From Denitrificimonas caeni (GTDB taxonomy: Bacteria; Pseudomonadota; Gammaproteobacteria; Pseudomonadales; Pseudomonadaceae): a stretch of 64,000 nt of DNA. Under the pieces are notes generated by a model, which made no database searches, was not told the DNA's origin, and saw nothing but the letters and a program-made list of their open reading frames with translations. Shown piece by piece: positions 1-10,202 of the stretch. The position numbers and the translations under genes were made by a program. The first letter of the stretch is position 1. Each line of letters opens with the position of its first letter. Where the stretch lies: positions 124,001-188,000 of the forward strand of contig NZ_CAJHOA010000001.1 of assembly GCF_905120345.1 (NCBI RefSeq), given 5' to 3'.

Positions 1-1
1 T

Positions 2-649
2 GTTCTTGATAAGCCAGAACACGCGCAGCAATTTATCCAAGCGCGCTGCGAAGCCTATGGCTTTGAACCCTATGTCGAACTGCTGTGGCCATGGCTCAGA
101 GATTATATCCAGCAGCAGTTCTTTGTGGGCGAGCAGCCAATGGCTTTGTTTGAACTCAATCACTACCAAGCAGAAATGGAGTTTTGGTTTGCCACCCATC
201 ACGCCAATACCTTGCAGATTGATCAGTTAACGCGGGAGTTTATTTTGCCCGGCGCAGCGCGGCCGTACCTGCAACCCGAACGATTAAATGGTATGTTTAA
301 AGGCTTTATTGACTTAGTACTTGAGCATCAAGGCCGCTATTATGTGATTGATTACAAGTCTAACTGGCTCGGTGATAATGCGACTGAGTACAGCAGCGCT
401 GCGATGGATGAGTGCGTGTTAACACATCGCTATGACTTGCAGTACACCTTATATATTTTGGCTCTACACCGTCTACTGAAATTACGCATCAGCGATTATG
501 ACTACGACACCCATATGGGCGGTGCGGTGTATATGTTTTTACGCGGTGCACACAGTGAGAGCCAAGGCTTGCATCATGCACGACCTGCGCGTGAACTGAT
601 CGAGCGCTTGGATGCGCTGTTTAAATCCAGCGCCGAGGAGGCACAGTAA
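2..649 (+). CDS. recB: RecB, exonuclease V beta subunit (3' part only)
   Basis: The frame is open from the window edge to a TAA at 647-649, so only about the last 215 residues of a protein usually near 1200 residues are present. This part is the C-terminal RecB nuclease domain. The catalytic signature is visible: GFIDL with its Asp near 311, then VIDYKSNWLG with the Asp-Tyr-Lys motif at about 350-358. RecB is the 3'-5' helicase and nuclease of RecBCD, which processes double-strand breaks and loads RecA at Chi. The stop codon directly abuts the recD start, the usual Pseudomonas recBD arrangement; recC should lie upstream outside the window. The identification rests on the motif and on the neighbour. 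Confidence 0.96.
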   Translation, partial: VLDKPEHAQQFIQARCEAYGFEPYVELLWPWLRDYIQQQFFVGEQPMALFELNHYQAEMEFWFATHHANTLQIDQLTREFILPGAARPYLQPERLNGMFKGFIDLVLEHQGRYYVIDYKSNWLGDNATEYSSAAMDECVLTHRYDLQYTLYILALHRLLKLRISDYDYDTHMGGAVYMFLRGAHSESQGLHHARPARELIERLDALFKSSAEEAQ

Positions 650-2800
650 ATGATGCAGCAAGGACAACTCTTTGGCGAAGATGTCGAGCCGCCAGCCACA
701 GTGTCGCTCACTCAGAATAGGCTCAATGCTGAGCAGTATTTAGCGGATCGTGACGGTGTTGTGCTGCTCCTTAACCACTGGCTCGAAGCTGACTGGATAC
801 GCGCATTGGATGTCGCTTTGGTGAAGCTGTTAGCTAAACTCGATGCTGATGCCGAACCACTGGTGTTATTGGCTGTTGCTTTGGTGAGTCATCAACTGGG
901 CCATGGGCATATTTGCTTAGACTTGCAGAGTGTCTTACGCGATCCTGATCTAGCGCTGTTACTGCCTCCAGAAGGACGCAATACGGAGCAGCAGACGATC
1001 TTGCCATCACAGCTATTAGCGGCTGTGAGTCTTTCCCGCTGGCTCACTGTATTACAAGGTAGCGCATTGCTCTATCAGCAGGATAAAAACGTTGCTAAAC
1101 CCTTAGTGTTGGTTGATGGCCGTTTATATTTATATCGTTACTGGCAATATGAAAGCAGTGTGGCTCAGCGTTTAGTACAGCGCATGGACACTCAAATGCC
1201 GCTGTCGGCTGATTTTTCAGCACGCTTAACAGATTTATTTAGTGAGCCGCTGATAGTGGATGGTGAGCGTCAAACTGATTGGCAGAAAGTCGCTTGTGCC
1301 ATGGCAGCGCAAGGCCAATTAACTTTGATTACTGGCGGTCCTGGTACCGGGAAAACGACTACAGTCGTGCGTTTATTGGCGCTTTTGCAACAAAGTGCGC
1401 TGACAACGGGGCAAGCACTACGTATTCAATTGGCTGCGCCAACAGGTAAAGCCGCAGCACGCTTAACGGAGTCCATTGGTCAGCAGGTTGCATCTTTACC
1501 TGTAACTGGTTCTGTTAAAAACCATATTCCAACGGAGGTGACCACCTTACACCGACTGCTGGGTAGCTTGCCCAATACGCGACATTTTCGCTATAACGGT
1601 AACAATCCTTTAGTGCTAGATGTGTTAGTGATTGATGAAGCATCAATGATTGACTTGGAAATGATGCATAACGTGCTGCAAGCTTTACCCAAGCATGCAC
1701 GGTTGATTTTACTAGGTGATAAAGACCAACTCGCCTCAGTGGAGGCCGGCTCAGTATTGGGTGACCTCTGTGCCGATGCCGAGTTGGCGTATTACACTGT
1801 GGAGACCCAGCAGCGACTTGCACAGTTATGCAATGAAACGCTATATGCAGAGGGGTGGTGTGTGGGGGAGGCTCAGCAGCACCGTTTAGCTCAGCATACC
1901 GTGATGCTGCGCTATTCTCGCCGTTTTGACGGTGACTCGGGTATTGGCCGGTTGGCAGATGCGGTAAATAAAAGTCAAGCAACGCAGGCTTGGCAGTTAT
2001 TGCACAGTGAGTTCCTTGATATCAACTACTTGCTTGTTAATCAAACCAATGCAGCAGAGCTGGACAAAGTACTGCTTAACCCAACTGCGCAAGCGACTGA
2101 TACGTTAGATAATGCTGGCTACGCCTACTACTTACAGGTGTTACAACAACAGCGACCAGCGCTTGATTTATCATTTGATGATCCAGGCTGGGCGCAATGG
2201 GCTTGTACTGTTTTACAGGCGTTTGATCAATTCCGCTTGTTGTGTGCTTTACGTAAAGGCACGTTTGGTGTGACAGGCCTGAATGAGCGTATTGCGAATG
2301 CGTTGCACGATAAAGGCTTAATCAGTAGTGCAGAAGGTTGGTATGAAGGGCGGCCTGTATTGGTGACTAAAAATGATTACAGTTTAGGCTTAATGAACGG
2401 TGATATCGGTATTGCTTTATTACTGCCAAATGATGATGCCACTGAGGCAAACGCTGAACCTAAACAGGTATTACGGGTGGCCTTCGCCCGCAATGACGGG
2501 CAGGGAGGCGTTCGCTATGTACTACCCAGTCGTCTGACTGCGGTTGAGACTGTATTTGCCATGACAGTACATAAATCGCAAGGCTCGGAGTTTGTGCACA
2601 CGGCACTCATTTTACCGGATCGTCTCAACCCAGTGTTAACCAAAGAATTACTCTATACCGGTATCACTCGTGCAAGGAGTAAATTCACCTTGATCGAAGG
2701 TCATTCGGGGATTTTTACCGCAACCGTAAAACGTAAAGTGGAGCGTATTAGCGGCTTAAATCAGGCTATTCAAACAGTAGTAGGGCATAGATTCGAATGA
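650..2800 (+). CDS. recD: RecD, exonuclease V alpha subunit
   Basis: This is the 5'-3' helicase subunit of RecBCD, acting in double-strand break repair and degradation of foreign linear DNA. The 716 residues are slightly longer than the 608 of E. coli but normal for Pseudomonas. Visible motifs: Walker A GGPGTGKT at residues 229-236, Walker B/DEAD-like VIDEASMID near 326-334, and the C-terminal helicase motif MTVHKSQGSEF near 640, followed by TGITRARSK. The ATG at 650 starts on the base after the recB stop, so translational coupling is likely. A second Met follows immediately, so the exact start is uncertain by one codon. No terminator is evident downstream. Confidence 0.97.
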   Translation: MMQQGQLFGEDVEPPATVSLTQNRLNAEQYLADRDGVVLLLNHWLEADWIRALDVALVKLLAKLDADAEPLVLLAVALVSHQLGHGHICLDLQSVLRDPDLALLLPPEGRNTEQQTILPSQLLAAVSLSRWLTVLQGSALLYQQDKNVAKPLVLVDGRLYLYRYWQYESSVAQRLVQRMDTQMPLSADFSARLTDLFSEPLIVDGERQTDWQKVACAMAAQGQLTLITGGPGTGKTTTVVRLLALLQQSALTTGQALRIQLAAPTGKAAARLTESIGQQVASLPVTGSVKNHIPTEVTTLHRLLGSLPNTRHFRYNGNNPLVLDVLVIDEASMIDLEMMHNVLQALPKHARLILLGDKDQLASVEAGSVLGDLCADAELAYYTVETQQRLAQLCNETLYAEGWCVGEAQQHRLAQHTVMLRYSRRFDGDSGIGRLADAVNKSQATQAWQLLHSEFLDINYLLVNQTNAAELDKVLLNPTAQATDTLDNAGYAYYLQVLQQQRPALDLSFDDPGWAQWACTVLQAFDQFRLLCALRKGTFGVTGLNERIANALHDKGLISSAEGWYEGRPVLVTKNDYSLGLMNGDIGIALLLPNDDATEANAEPKQVLRVAFARNDGQGGVRYVLPSRLTAVETVFAMTVHKSQGSEFVHTALILPDRLNPVLTKELLYTGITRARSKFTLIEGHSGIFTATVKRKVERISGLNQAIQTVVGHRFE

Positions 2801-3185
2801 CTTGAGCCGCAACTTTGTACGCGGTTCACATTATCAGTGCAAAACTGCGGTTTACTGCTTGAAAAAACCTTTATGACGTGGTACTTGCTTATTTGGTAGG
2901 GGTACTGTATATTTGTACTCCTATCCCGACTCAAACGATAATTTGAGTGGAGTGGTACAGAGAAAGACATAATTGATACGCCTTAGGGCAATTGCTTGCG
3001 CATAATCCAAAATGCTATACCTTAGTTTTCGCAAAGAAAACTCGGTTCAATACTGAACATAGATTTCAGTACTGCTTTATTTCTGAACACCACCTACTTT
3101 TTGATAAGCATTATTGCTATGTCTCGTTCATCGGGAGGCTTTACAGCGATTGCTGTGCATATAATATAAAAAAAGGGGTAAGGAT
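2801..3185. other. Intergenic region between recD and a small unknown gene
   Basis: About 385 bases without a convincing gene. Short open frames exist on both strands but have no ribosome binding site and no recognisable sequence. The last part, near 3160-3185, becomes A-rich and ends in a good Shine-Dalgarno stretch (AAGGGGTAAGG) for the next gene, so the promoter of that gene probably lies in here; I could not pin down -35/-10 boxes. Confidence 0.6.
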
Positions 3186-3374
3186 ATGGATAACCTAAAA
3201 GTATTCAAAAAAATGGGTCGCTACGTTGCAGCGCAAATCAATGCAATTAACAACAGCATGCAAGTGACAGAACAGTCCTGCAATGCAGCCATGGGTTTAG
3301 AGAATCGACTGATTGTTGATGCTTGGAACGCACTGGCCGATCGTGATGGTGTAAGTACAACCAGCACCTGCTAA
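3186..3374 (+). CDS. Small hypothetical protein, 62 residues
   Basis: I do not recognise this protein. It is predicted soluble, begins MDNLKVFKKMGRY and ends in a Ser/Thr-rich tail STTSTC; it has two Cys (one internal, one C-terminal) and no membrane segment. A strong Shine-Dalgarno (AAGGGGTAAGG) stands just before the ATG, and a perfect 10-bp inverted repeat follows 11 bases after the stop. Signal before and after the frame argue for a real single-gene transcript. It lies alone between recD and the 5'-nucleotidase gene. Function unknown. Confidence 0.65.
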   Translation: MDNLKVFKKMGRYVAAQINAINNSMQVTEQSCNAAMGLENRLIVDAWNALADRDGVSTTSTC

Positions 3375-3384
3375 ATATAAGATT

Positions 3385-3405
3385 GCGCCTACTTAAAGTA
3401 GGCGC
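3385..3405 (+). terminator. Perfect palindrome after the small gene at 3186, probable terminator
   Basis: GCGCCTACTT at 3385-3394 is repeated inverted as AAGTAGGCGC at 3396-3405, leaving a one-base centre, so the real loop must open a few pairs. The following T content (CTTAACCTTTCTT) is only moderate, so termination may be inefficient. Confidence 0.6.
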
Positions 3406-3634
3406 AGTACTTAACCTTTCTTCCGTATCAACATATCCTTGTTTGTACAAAAATCTTATCCCGTTCAGCTTTATGGATCATCGTATCTCTACCATCCTGC
3501 TATAGTTAATGTTCATCTTTCCTGGTACGCGAGTAGGACGTCCGTTGTTTATTCCATCATCAGTCGGCTCTCTGCATCTGCTGCATTGCTAATCTGTACT
3601 TTACTGCTGTCGTTTAATTATTCGTAGGTGATCT

Positions 3635-4597
3635 ATGGCTTTTGATTTGAGTCGCCGCTTAGTGATTGGCTTAGCTTCCAGTGCCTTATTTGATTTATCA
3701 GAATCGGATGCTGTATTTAGAGCCGAAGGTGAAAAAATCTACCGTGGCCATCAGCGTGATAATCAAGATGACCCGCTTGCGAGGGGGGTTGCCTTTCCGT
3801 TTATTCGTCGTTTACTCTCATTGAATCAGCTTAATCCAGATGATCCACCTGTTGAGGTGATTCTGCTATCGCGTAATGACCCAGACACCGGCCTGCGAGT
3901 GATGAACTCCATCCAGCACTACGGTTTACCTATTACTCGGGCTGTATTTATGCAAGGCAAGTCACCGCATTCGTATATTCCAGCTTTTGATATTGAGCTG
4001 TTTTTGTCCGCCAATGCTGAAGACGTCAAGAGCGCAGTGGCAGCAGGTTATCCTGCAGGGCAAATATTAAAGGGTGAGGTTGAGGACGACAGTGATGATC
4101 TACAGCTCAGAATTGCTTTCGATTTTGATGGTGTTTTAGTCGATGATGAAGCAGAAGCCGTTTATAAAGAACACAATCTTGCAGGATTTCATCAGCATGA
4201 AACCCTGCGTCAAGATATTCCGCATACGCCTGGGCCTCTGACACCTTTTCTAAGGCGTATTTCTGAAATTCAAAAGATGGAGCAGGATAAACGGGAGAAA
4301 GAACCGTTATACCAACCAATTTTACGTGTTTTCATTGTTACAGCGCGTAATGCACCAGCGCATAAGCGAGTAATTAATACCATGCGTCATTGGGATATCA
4401 CTGTCAATGAAGCGTTTTTTATGGGTGGCGTGGAAAAATCTAAAGTCCTTGATATTATGCAGCCGCATATTTTCTTTGATGATCAAAAGCTGCACTTAGA
4501 GCCTGCATCAGCATATCTACCGTCTGTACATATTCCTTTTGGCATTGCCAATATCGAGCACACTGCGCTAGAGCAGAACAGCGCGGACAGTGAATAG
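3635..4597 (+). CDS. Cytosolic 5'-nucleotidase family protein (PF06189)
   Basis: The 320 residues fit the bacterial members of the 5'-nucleotidase family related to eukaryotic cN-I, HAD-superfamily enzymes that dephosphorylate nucleoside monophosphates. Near residues 8-40 the family signature LASSALFDLSESDAVFR is visible, then ILLSRNDPDTGLRV near 76-89 and a HAD nucleophile-type motif AFDFDGVLVDDEAE near 165-178. FFDDQKLH near the C-terminus gives the late acidic residues. The start at 3635 has AGGTG eight bases upstream. The gene stands alone; substrate range cannot be read from sequence. Confidence 0.88.
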   Translation: MAFDLSRRLVIGLASSALFDLSESDAVFRAEGEKIYRGHQRDNQDDPLARGVAFPFIRRLLSLNQLNPDDPPVEVILLSRNDPDTGLRVMNSIQHYGLPITRAVFMQGKSPHSYIPAFDIELFLSANAEDVKSAVAAGYPAGQILKGEVEDDSDDLQLRIAFDFDGVLVDDEAEAVYKEHNLAGFHQHETLRQDIPHTPGPLTPFLRRISEIQKMEQDKREKEPLYQPILRVFIVTARNAPAHKRVINTMRHWDITVNEAFFMGGVEKSKVLDIMQPHIFFDDQKLHLEPASAYLPSVHIPFGIANIEHTALEQNSADSE

Positions 4598-4710
4598 TTG
4601 GGCGCGGTGTAAGGGGTTGAAACTGCAGGATTTCTTTCTGCCAAACAAATACTTTATTTTATCTGTAAGTGTATGATAAGCATATCATTTGTGTGGCAAT
4701 AGGTTTTATC

Positions 4711-5073
4711 ATGTGGGTTGATCGTTTTATTGATGCTTTGCGTTCACTTAGAACAGTATTCTTGATTATTGGCTTAGGCTTTGGTTGGCTACTGTTTGCT
4801 GATCATCAAACGACTGATATTCTCTATGTGACTGTACATAATACCGATGATGTGATGCTTGAGTCTGTTCGTTTTGAGTTTGGTTTTGGGCTGACGCAAT
4901 CAAATATATTGTTGTTGCAGGTCAAGCCAGGTGAGAAGCGTATAGTGGCGCTCAATCATCCGCTGTACAAAGGCTATAATGTTGAGGCGCGTTTTGCTGG
5001 TGGTGAAGTCCGCAGTTTTTGTGCAAACCGTACCTATCCAGAGCAGCAGCAACCTTTACCACTACAGCGCTAA
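4711..5073 (+). CDS. Small hypothetical protein with N-terminal membrane anchor
   Basis: A 120-residue protein of unknown function. After MWVDRFIDALRSLR there is one hydrophobic helix (FLIIGLGFGWLLFA, about residues 16-29), followed by a roughly 90-residue beta-rich domain that would lie outside the cytoplasm. I chose the ATG at 4711 because an AGG lies eight bases before it and the membrane segment then falls at the usual distance; an in-frame ATG at 4669 would add 14 residues without a good binding site. It resembles small anchored proteins of Pseudomonas but I recognise no family. Confidence 0.65.
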   Translation: MWVDRFIDALRSLRTVFLIIGLGFGWLLFADHQTTDILYVTVHNTDDVMLESVRFEFGFGLTQSNILLLQVKPGEKRIVALNHPLYKGYNVEARFAGGEVRSFCANRTYPEQQQPLPLQR

Positions 5074-5694
5074 TTATTCTTAGCTACGCTCATCATGCTG
5101 TCCGCGAATTGAATCTGGGCGGGCTATAGTATCAATTCACCTAAGACTTTGGCCAGCGATCTGACGACAGAGGCTGTAGAGTTTTTGTAGCTATAGCCCG
5201 TAGTCATGGGTTTGTATGCTTGTATTTATAGCTAAAAACTATCCTATACAGTCATTTTCGAATAAAAACTTTAATTCTTATAAAAAACGACCTTCTGAGG
5301 CGGCGTACAAGCAATTTTCTGTGCGAGGCCTTTGCCTTTGTATTCTTTAGCATGATCGTCTCTTAGGAGCTATCTAGTGACGTATAAAGACTATTGTGCT
5401 TTTTATCTAAGATTCACACACTTAAATTAGTATTTGCTATTGATCTGTTAGTTTCAATTGTCTTTATTAACTTTATCAAATGTTTATTTGAACAACTAAA
5501 ATAAGTGTTATTATTGGACCAAATAGCACTATCGAGCTTTAAGCAGATAACTTGAAAATCGTCAAAAGTGACAATCTGTAGCTGTAGCCGACGGGTTGGT
5601 CTTTTATTCTCTGAGTGAAATAAGCAAGACGCTTGTGAGTCGAGAGCACACAACTATTTTTATGCTGCAGATTTAGCTGGCCGAGAGGGGCGAT
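5074..5694. other. Long AT-rich region upstream of the recombinase
   Basis: About 620 bases without a supported gene. A 10-bp inverted repeat is present: CGGGCTATAG at 5120-5129 and CTATAGCCCG at 5191-5200, separated by 61 bases. The region from about 5400 to 5520 is very AT-rich. An open frame on the minus strand at 5414-5653 has no binding site or family likeness. The region must carry the promoter of the recombinase and may hold its recombination site, but no attachment core was identified. Confidence 0.5.
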
Positions 5695-6651
5695 ATGCTA
5701 CAAATCAACGAGACTAATCCTGGCAAAGGTATTTCTGCCTTCGAACAATCTTCAGGGCTTTTCAATAATCCTGCTGTGGCTTACATCACACGATTAGGTT
5801 CGCTAGGTAGCAAAAGAACAGTGATGTCGTCGCTGCGTATTGTTGCGCAAATGTTAGGCTTTACCGGTATTGATAGCTGTCCTTGGCAGGAGTTGAAAAG
5901 ACCACACGTTTTGCAAATAATCTTTAATTTATCCGAAAAAGGCTTATCTCCAGCAACGCAAAATAGCTATTTATCTTCTATTAAAGGGGTGAGTGAAGAG
6001 GCGTGGATGCTAGAGTTGATGAGTGCGGAAACTTATCAGAAAATTTATAAAATACCTTCAGTCAAAGGATCGCGACTTGCATCTGGGCGTGCACTTGAAC
6101 CGACAGAAGTTGCATCATTAATGACTGCTTGCAGCACGGACCAGCGCTCAGCAAGCATTCGCGATAAGGCTATAGTTGCTTTATTAATTGGTTGCGGACT
6201 GCGTAAGGCTGAAGTAACAAGTTTGAAAGTTGAAGATATTAATTGGAAAGAATCGGCTTTTAATGTTATTGGTAAAGGTAATAAGCAAGCCAAATGTTTT
6301 ATGCCAGCAGCAACTGTTCTGGCAGTGCAATGTTGGCTTAATATACGCGGTCAGCAGCATGGCTATGTTTTCAGTCGCATACTTAAAAATGGCACAATAC
6401 TTGATACGCCAATTACAGGGCAGGGCATTACCTATATTCTTAAGAAGCGAGGAGCTGCAGCGCATATTGATGAATTCGCGCCGCACGATACTCGTCGTAC
6501 CTTTGCAACACGCATGTTTGAAAGTGGCGCGGATGCACTTATTGTACAAGCCGCAATGCGACATGCGAATCTTGATACAACTAGACGTTATGATTTCCGC
6601 GGTGAGAAAAAGCTTAAAGAAGTGAGCCAGACAGTTAATTTTTTTAATTAA
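5695..6651 (+). CDS. Tyrosine recombinase (phage-integrase family), standalone
   Basis: A 318-residue site-specific recombinase with a complete set of catalytic residues: Arg170 (CGLRKAEV), Lys194 in the beta-hairpin (IGKGNK), His264 and Arg267 (HDTRR), His290 (MRHANL) and the nucleophile Tyr299 (RRYD). The N-terminal ~100 residues form a SAM-like core-binding domain. Length matches XerC/D-type enzymes, but the sequence is not the housekeeping XerC or XerD and lacks the extra segment of integron integrases. GAGAGG lies just before the ATG. No excisionase, cargo genes or partner recombinase are adjacent. It is convergent with adhC. Confidence 0.88.
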   Translation: MLQINETNPGKGISAFEQSSGLFNNPAVAYITRLGSLGSKRTVMSSLRIVAQMLGFTGIDSCPWQELKRPHVLQIIFNLSEKGLSPATQNSYLSSIKGVSEEAWMLELMSAETYQKIYKIPSVKGSRLASGRALEPTEVASLMTACSTDQRSASIRDKAIVALLIGCGLRKAEVTSLKVEDINWKESAFNVIGKGNKQAKCFMPAATVLAVQCWLNIRGQQHGYVFSRILKNGTILDTPITGQGITYILKKRGAAAHIDEFAPHDTRRTFATRMFESGADALIVQAAMRHANLDTTRRYDFRGEKKLKEVSQTVNFFN

Positions 6652-6760
6652 CACATCAATAGAAAATACAGATTTTCTGTTGCAGAGTGTAGTCGGGAAA
6701 TAATAGATTAAAATGTTTATATATTTATATTAAATGGCTTTTGTTGGCCGCTAAGATTCT

Positions 6761-6789
6761 AACTAATAATATATAGAATATTATTAGTT
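6761..6789. repeat. AT-rich 12-bp inverted repeat after the recombinase
   Basis: AACTAATAATAT at 6761-6772 pairs with its complement at 6778-6789 around a five-base loop. It has no T-tract, so it is a poor intrinsic terminator; it could be a cruciform or protein-binding site. Confidence 0.5.
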
Positions 6790-6814
6790 ATTAGAGATGT
6801 TAATTAGCATTATA

Positions 6815-6848
6815 TAAAAATACTCTGCTCTTATTCGAGAGCAGAGTA
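6815..6848 (-). terminator. Terminator of adhC
   Basis: TACTCTGCTCT at 6821-6831 pairs with AGAGCAGAGTA at 6838-6848 around a six-base loop; on the minus strand the stem is followed by a T-rich tract, as expected for an intrinsic terminator 20 bases after the adhC stop. Confidence 0.85.
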
Positions 6849-6867
6849 CTGTTATCAGTGATAAAAA

Positions 6868-8371
<1,504 letters not shown>

Positions 8372-9265
8372 ATGTTGTATAACTGGGAAGGTATTGCAGA
8401 GTTCGTTACGGTGGCTGAAACAGAAAGCTTTACGATAGCCGCAAAAAAACTAGGTATTTCTACAGCGCATGTCAGCCGACAAGTCAGTGCGTTGGAGTCG
8501 CGTCTGGCGACAAAATTATTGCATCGTACGACGCGTAAAGTCTCTATCACAGAGATTGGAGCGGTTTACTATCAGCGTTGTCGCCAACTGTTATATGACT
8601 TAGAAGATGCAGAGCATGCGGTGAGCGACCTGCAAAGCAAACCCACAGGCAGGCTCAAAATTACAGCACCCATTACTTATGGTGAATTTATTATTGCACC
8701 ACTGATTAATAATTTCATCACTCGTTACCCTGAGTTAGATGTCGAGTTGCACCTAAGTAACCAGAAATTGGATCTCGTCGCCGAGGGTTATGATCTTGGT
8801 ATTCGTCAAGGTCAACTGCAGGACTCTAGCATGATGGCGAAGCGTCTTGGTTCGCGTACGCTCTATGTGTGTGCAACCTCGACATACCTTGCTGAGTTCG
8901 GGATACCTAAGAAACTAGCGGACTTAAACCAGCATAATTGTTTGCAAGGTTCACTGGGCCACTGGCGCTTTCAGGAAAAAAGCAAAATGCGCAATATCCA
9001 CATTAGCGGTAACCTGCGTTGTAACAGTGGTCGTGCTTTGGCGGATGCCGCGTTAAAAGGGCTTGGCATTGTGCAACTACCTGGGGAGTATGTGTTAAAT
9101 CATATTCGTAGTGGCAAATTAGTGTCGTTGCTAGAAGAGTTTTGCGCACCCGATGAAGGGATTTGGGCTATTTATCCTCACAATAAACATCTGTTACCAA
9201 AAGTACGCATGCTGATTGATTATCTTGATGAAGAGTTATCTGGGAAAACTATTCTGGAATATTAA
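8372..9265 (+). CDS. gfnR: LysR-family transcriptional regulator, likely GfnR (formaldehyde detoxification)
   Basis: A 297-residue LysR-type regulator. The N-terminal winged helix-turn-helix covers residues 1-60 (EFVTVAETESFTIAAKKLGISTAHVSRQVSALE), and the substrate-binding domain with periplasmic-binding-protein fold follows from about residue 90 (GRLKITAPITYGEFIIAPL). TAGGAG lies six bases before the ATG at 8372; an upstream in-frame TTG lacks such a site. In Pseudomonas a LysR gene in this divergent position controls the glutathione-dependent formaldehyde pathway (GfnR); this assignment is from position plus family, not from residues that prove the ligand. Confidence 0.78.
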   Translation: MLYNWEGIAEFVTVAETESFTIAAKKLGISTAHVSRQVSALESRLATKLLHRTTRKVSITEIGAVYYQRCRQLLYDLEDAEHAVSDLQSKPTGRLKITAPITYGEFIIAPLINNFITRYPELDVELHLSNQKLDLVAEGYDLGIRQGQLQDSSMMAKRLGSRTLYVCATSTYLAEFGIPKKLADLNQHNCLQGSLGHWRFQEKSKMRNIHISGNLRCNSGRALADAALKGLGIVQLPGEYVLNHIRSGKLVSLLEEFCAPDEGIWAIYPHNKHLLPKVRMLIDYLDEELSGKTILEY

Positions 9266-9444
9266 TATATTGCTATTCGTTTAAAATGCCATGTTCAGTA
9301 GCGCCGACCTCATAAAGCATACTTTATTATTTTCTAAGCTATTATCATGCAGGTTTGAGTAGGGTCAAACTCAGTGTTAATAAGCTACGCTGTAGATATA
9401 TTTAAGAGTGATCTATTTTTTTGAACAATAGAGGCAAGGTTACT

Positions 9445-9663
9445 CTAAGGTAGCGGACCTATTCGAGTTACCCACGCTTGCTTGCCACTGTATAAACAAT
9501 ACAATGCATTTATACCTAAAGGTGCGCAAACGGCTGCAGCCAACCAAGATGCAGCTGGGTACTCAGGGTGTAAATTGAGAACCAATACAATAGCTAAGCC
9601 ACTAAGAAATAGTCCTATCGCGGCTAATAAAATAAAGCGTATCACAGCGAATAAACTTTGCAT
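9445..9663 (-). CDS. Small hypothetical membrane protein, 72 residues
   Basis: Two hydrophobic segments are visible, about residues 6-30 (FAVIRFILLAAIGLFLSGLAI) and 38-57 (SWLAAAVCAPLGINALYCLY), joined by a short loop with Pro-Glu-Tyr-Pro. No family is recognised with certainty. The ribosome binding site is weak (GGAAC about 10 bases upstream), so the gene is plausible rather than certain. It lies between the LysR gene and an MgtC remnant, all pointing to a loosely packed accessory stretch. Confidence 0.5.
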   Translation of the reverse strand: MQSLFAVIRFILLAAIGLFLSGLAIVLVLNLHPEYPAASWLAAAVCAPLGINALYCLYSGKQAWVTRIGPLP

Positions 9664-9757
9664 TATAAGAGTTCCGATTGAAACGTATCAGCTAAGTCAG
9701 ACTGTATAGATTATAGATTTTTTTTGGCTCTTAAAGTAGGTTACTTACAGCGTAGAC

Positions 9758-9939
9758 CTAAGTGGCTACATCTTGATTTTTAAAAATCGCACCACCACCA
9801 ATAAGACCCATATCGGTAATGATGGCGTACATTACCCTCGATTCAGCAACTGCCGCTCATAGATATCTATACCAACCATCATGAATGCACATGCTGTAAT
9901 AGTCACCAGCGGAAACGTTCTGAGTGCCGCTCTATCAGC
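9758..9939 (-). pseudogene. Remnant of an MgtC/SapB-family membrane protein
   Basis: Reading the minus strand from 9939, one frame gives ADRAALRTFPLVTITACAFM, which resembles the MgtC/SapB motif A-G-L-R-T-x-x-L-V-x-x-G-A-x-x-F. A one-frame shift near 9843 then gives VMYAIITDMGLIGGGAIFKN, which resembles the next conserved MgtC block (R-V-x-x-x-I-x-T-G-I-G-F-I-G-G-G-A-I). A TAG at 9758-9760 ends the match. Both the N-terminal third and the C-terminal domain are missing. The rest of the 9664-10202 gap shows no gene, apart from the katE leader at its right end. Confidence 0.6.
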
Positions 9940-10202
9940 TTTAAGCCTAAATCAAACTCAAATATAGCGTATTACGCCCTCTAAAAATGAGTCACGTCGG
10001 TGCAGTAGAGTCTTGGCGGCGACTTACGATTGTCCTTCCTTTTTTATCCTAGACTAGAAGTTAAGCGCTAGGACAGTGAGTCAGCTAAGTGCTTTGAAAT
10101 AGCATTGAACCAGTTAAAGCACAGTCTGTCCTAATATATAGTTAGACAGCACCAGAGTTTATGCTTAGCAAAATCAACTAACAACAACAGCTAGGATAGA
10201 TA

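Noticed and set aside
1515-1982. 155-residue open frame antisense to recD
   Set aside because: It lies fully inside recD, has no binding site and no recognisable domain; the sense protein carries all motifs.
2992-3198. 68-residue frame with TTG start before the small gene
   Set aside because: No ribosome binding site, no family likeness, overlaps the well-supported start at 3186.
3439-3627. 62-residue frame upstream of the nucleotidase gene
   Set aside because: No Shine-Dalgarno and composition typical of translated non-coding DNA; the region is better read as leader of the nucleotidase gene.
5414-5653. 79-residue minus-strand frame in the recombinase leader
   Set aside because: AT-rich, no binding site and no homologous motif; could not be supported as a gene.
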